A DNA stretch of 64,000 bases from Humulus lupulus (lineage: Eukaryota; Streptophyta; Magnoliopsida; Rosales; Cannabaceae), in assembly GCF_963169125.1 (NCBI RefSeq), contig NC_084802.1:36106607-36170606 (forward strand), given 5' to 3'. Below the pieces are notes generated by a model. That model saw nothing but the letters and a program-made list of their open reading frames with translations, had not been told where the DNA came from and searched no databases. Within the stretch, counting starts at the first letter, position 1. Each line of letters opens with the position of its first letter. Of the stretch, positions 62,380 through 64,000 are shown one piece after another. The position numbers were made by a program, and so were the translations under genes.

Positions 62380-64000
62380 AGAAAAACACAATAATTAACC
62401 CTATATTTTTGTAGCCGAAATTAATGATAAAAAATATATATTTATATAATAATTAATTATTTTCCAAATGCTAGGATATATATAGTCTTTGAGTCTTTCA
62501 ATTTGAAGAGGTGCATTAACAATTCCCACTTCTCAATACCATATTTAAGATGTGCAATTATTTTGTATTTTTAATGCTAAAAAATTTCCATATTAATTGT
62601 AAACCACATTGGCATAGCAAAAATTAGGGTTTGTATATTAATAAATTTTACACACCTAATTATAATTTTTGAAATTAGGGTTTAGATAGTTGATTATTGT
62701 CTTTGAATATGAAGAGGTGCATTTAATATTTAACGTATATTCAATATTTAATTGTTCAAACTAACTATTAGTGTAGGCCATAATTATGCAAATGAATTAA
62801 ATTTTCCAATTATCAATACCATATTTATAATATTTGTAAAAAAAACGCAATAATTAACCCTATATTGTTGTAGACGAAATTAATAATAAAAAATATATTA
62901 TTATATAATAATTAATTATTTGCCAAATGCTAGGATATATATAGTCTTTGAGTCTTTCAATTTGAAGAGGTGCATTAACAATTCCCACTTCTCAATACCA
63001 TATTTAAGATGTGCAATTATTTTGTATTTTTAATGCTAAAAAATTTAAATATTAATTGTAAACCACAATTGGCAAAACCGAAATTAGGGTTTGATATTAA
63101 TAAATTTTATACTTCTAATTATAATTTTTGAAATTAGGGTTTAGATAGTTGGTTATTGTCTTTGAAAATGAAGAGGTGCATTTAATATTTAACATATATT
63201 CAATATTTAATTGTTCAAGCTAACTATCAGTGTAGGCCCTAATTATGCAAATGAATTAAATTTTCAAATTCTCAATACCAAAGTTATAATATTTGAAAAA
63301 AAAAACACAATAATTAACCCTATATTTTTGTAGCCGAAATTAATGATAAAAAATATAATTTTATATAATAATTAATTATTTACCAAATGCTAGGATATAT
63401 ATATAGTGTTTGAGTCTTTCAATTTGAAGATGTACATTAACAATTCCCATTTCTCAATACCATATTAAAGATGTGCAATTATTTTGTATTTTTAATGCAA
63501 AAAAATTTCAATATTAATTGTAAACCACAATTGGCATAGCCGAAATTAGGGGTTTTAATATTAATAAATTTTACACATCTAATTATAATTTTTGAACTTA
63601 GGGTTTAGATAGTTGGTTATTGTCTTTGAATATGAAGAGGTGTATTTAATATTTAACATATATTCAATATTTAATTGTTCAAACTAACTATTAGTGTAGG
63701 CCCTAATTATGCAAATGAATTAAATTTTCCAATTCTCAATACCATATTTATAATATTTGAAAAAAAAACACAATAATTAACCCTATATTGTTGTAGCCGA
63801 AATTAATAATAAAAAATATATTTTTATATTATAATTAATTATTTGCTAAATGCTAGGATATATATATATAGTCTTTGAGTCTTTCAATTTGAAGATGTGC
63901 ATTAACAATTCCCACTTCTCAATACCATATTTAAGATGTGCAATTATTTTGTATTTTTAATGCTAAAAAATTTCAATATTAATTGTAAACCACAATAGGC
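62380..64000. repeat. HOR block 4, copy 2, truncated by the window edge
   Basis: F (62472), G' (62931), B (63391) and H (63854) repeat 57392-58920 at +5,080; the window ends on CACAATAGGC, the same bases as 58911-58920. It should continue for about 3.5 kb beyond the edge. Confidence 0.88.

Larger units (their letters stand above)
8504..64000. repeat. Tandem satellite array, about 461-bp monomer, higher-order organised
   Basis: The same A+T-rich unit repeats head to tail to the right edge. Taking the T of TAGGAT(A/C) as phase, I located 121 starts from 8521 to 63854; mean spacing 461.1 bp, range 458-469. Landmarks in each unit: GTCTTTGAGTCTTTCAATTT, CTCAATACCATATTTAAG, TTAGGGTTTAGATAG, GTCTTTGAATATGAAG, TAGTGTAGGCC, ATTAACCCTATA and AATAATTAATTATT. 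Monomers sort into classes A-G, G' and H, which recur in order, so homogenisation acts on multimers. No ORF of 60 codons or more was found in 55 kb, and no other mobile element interrupts it. Family not identified; a database search would settle whether it is known. Confidence 0.98.

Noticed and set aside
8504..64000. CRISPR array
   Set aside because: Units are about 461 bp, fully repeated with no unique spacers, in plant DNA.

Overview
The window is plant nuclear DNA, most likely from a dicot; I cannot name the species. Two things fill it. Positions 1-8503 are the 3' two-thirds of a Ty3/gypsy LTR retrotransposon. Positions 8504-64000 are one uninterrupted tandem satellite array. I find no host gene, tRNA, rRNA or CRISPR array.

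Retrotransposon (1-8503, plus strand). The pol remnant runs from the left edge to 3082: reverse transcriptase, a degenerate Ty3-type RNase H, a second archaeal-type RNase H with a full D-E-D-D set, and an integrase with HHCC finger, D,D(35)E core and GPY/F-like tail. Two consecutive RNase H domains are typical of the plant Tat lineage. Pol carries three lesions: a stop at 1145, a frameshift near 1330-1358 and a compensating frameshift at 2246. After pol comes a 3' untranslated region with short degenerate tandem repeats (3297-3510). Next is a minus-strand gene (7440 to 4067) with its own TATA box, a 5' UTR intron and four coding exons. I could join the exons through three canonical small introns into one 814-codon frame that contains a single in-frame TAA. 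It encodes a 'putative gypsy-type transposon' (PF04195-like) domain, a basic patch and a C-terminal coiled coil. A polypurine tract (7701-7712) and a complete 3' LTR (7713-8503, TGTT...AACA) close the element. Gag, protease and the 5' LTR lie outside the window.

Satellite (8504-64000). By hand I located 121 start points of an A+T-rich monomer. The mean spacing is 461.1 bp (55,333 bp over 120 intervals), ranging from 458 to 469 bp. Each monomer is an ancient, diverged dimer of about 214 + 245 bp. Monomers fall into about eight sequence classes, here called A-G, G' and H. They follow a recurring order (B-C-D-E then F-G' or A, and again), so this is a higher-order-repeat (HOR) array. Larger tandem blocks lie on top of that order: 4,607 bp twice (10 monomers), 6,000 bp then 5,075 bp three times (13 and 11 monomers), 4,146 bp twice (9 monomers) and 5,080 bp (11 monomers, cut by the right edge). 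Several have perfectly constant spacing, which implies recent unequal exchange or an assembly artefact. Chimeric B/D monomers mark exchange points.

How the parts relate. The LTR ends exactly at the axis of a 14-bp palindrome found in almost every monomer, so the retroelement inserted into this array and the satellite should resume to its left. Monomers carry telobox-like TTAGGGTTT motifs, lost in class D. Length, HOR organisation and absence of genes suggest a centromeric, pericentromeric or heterochromatic knob location; that is inference. The most noteworthy items are the multi-level HOR structure with datable exchange events and the intron-containing antisense gene carried inside a retrotransposon.
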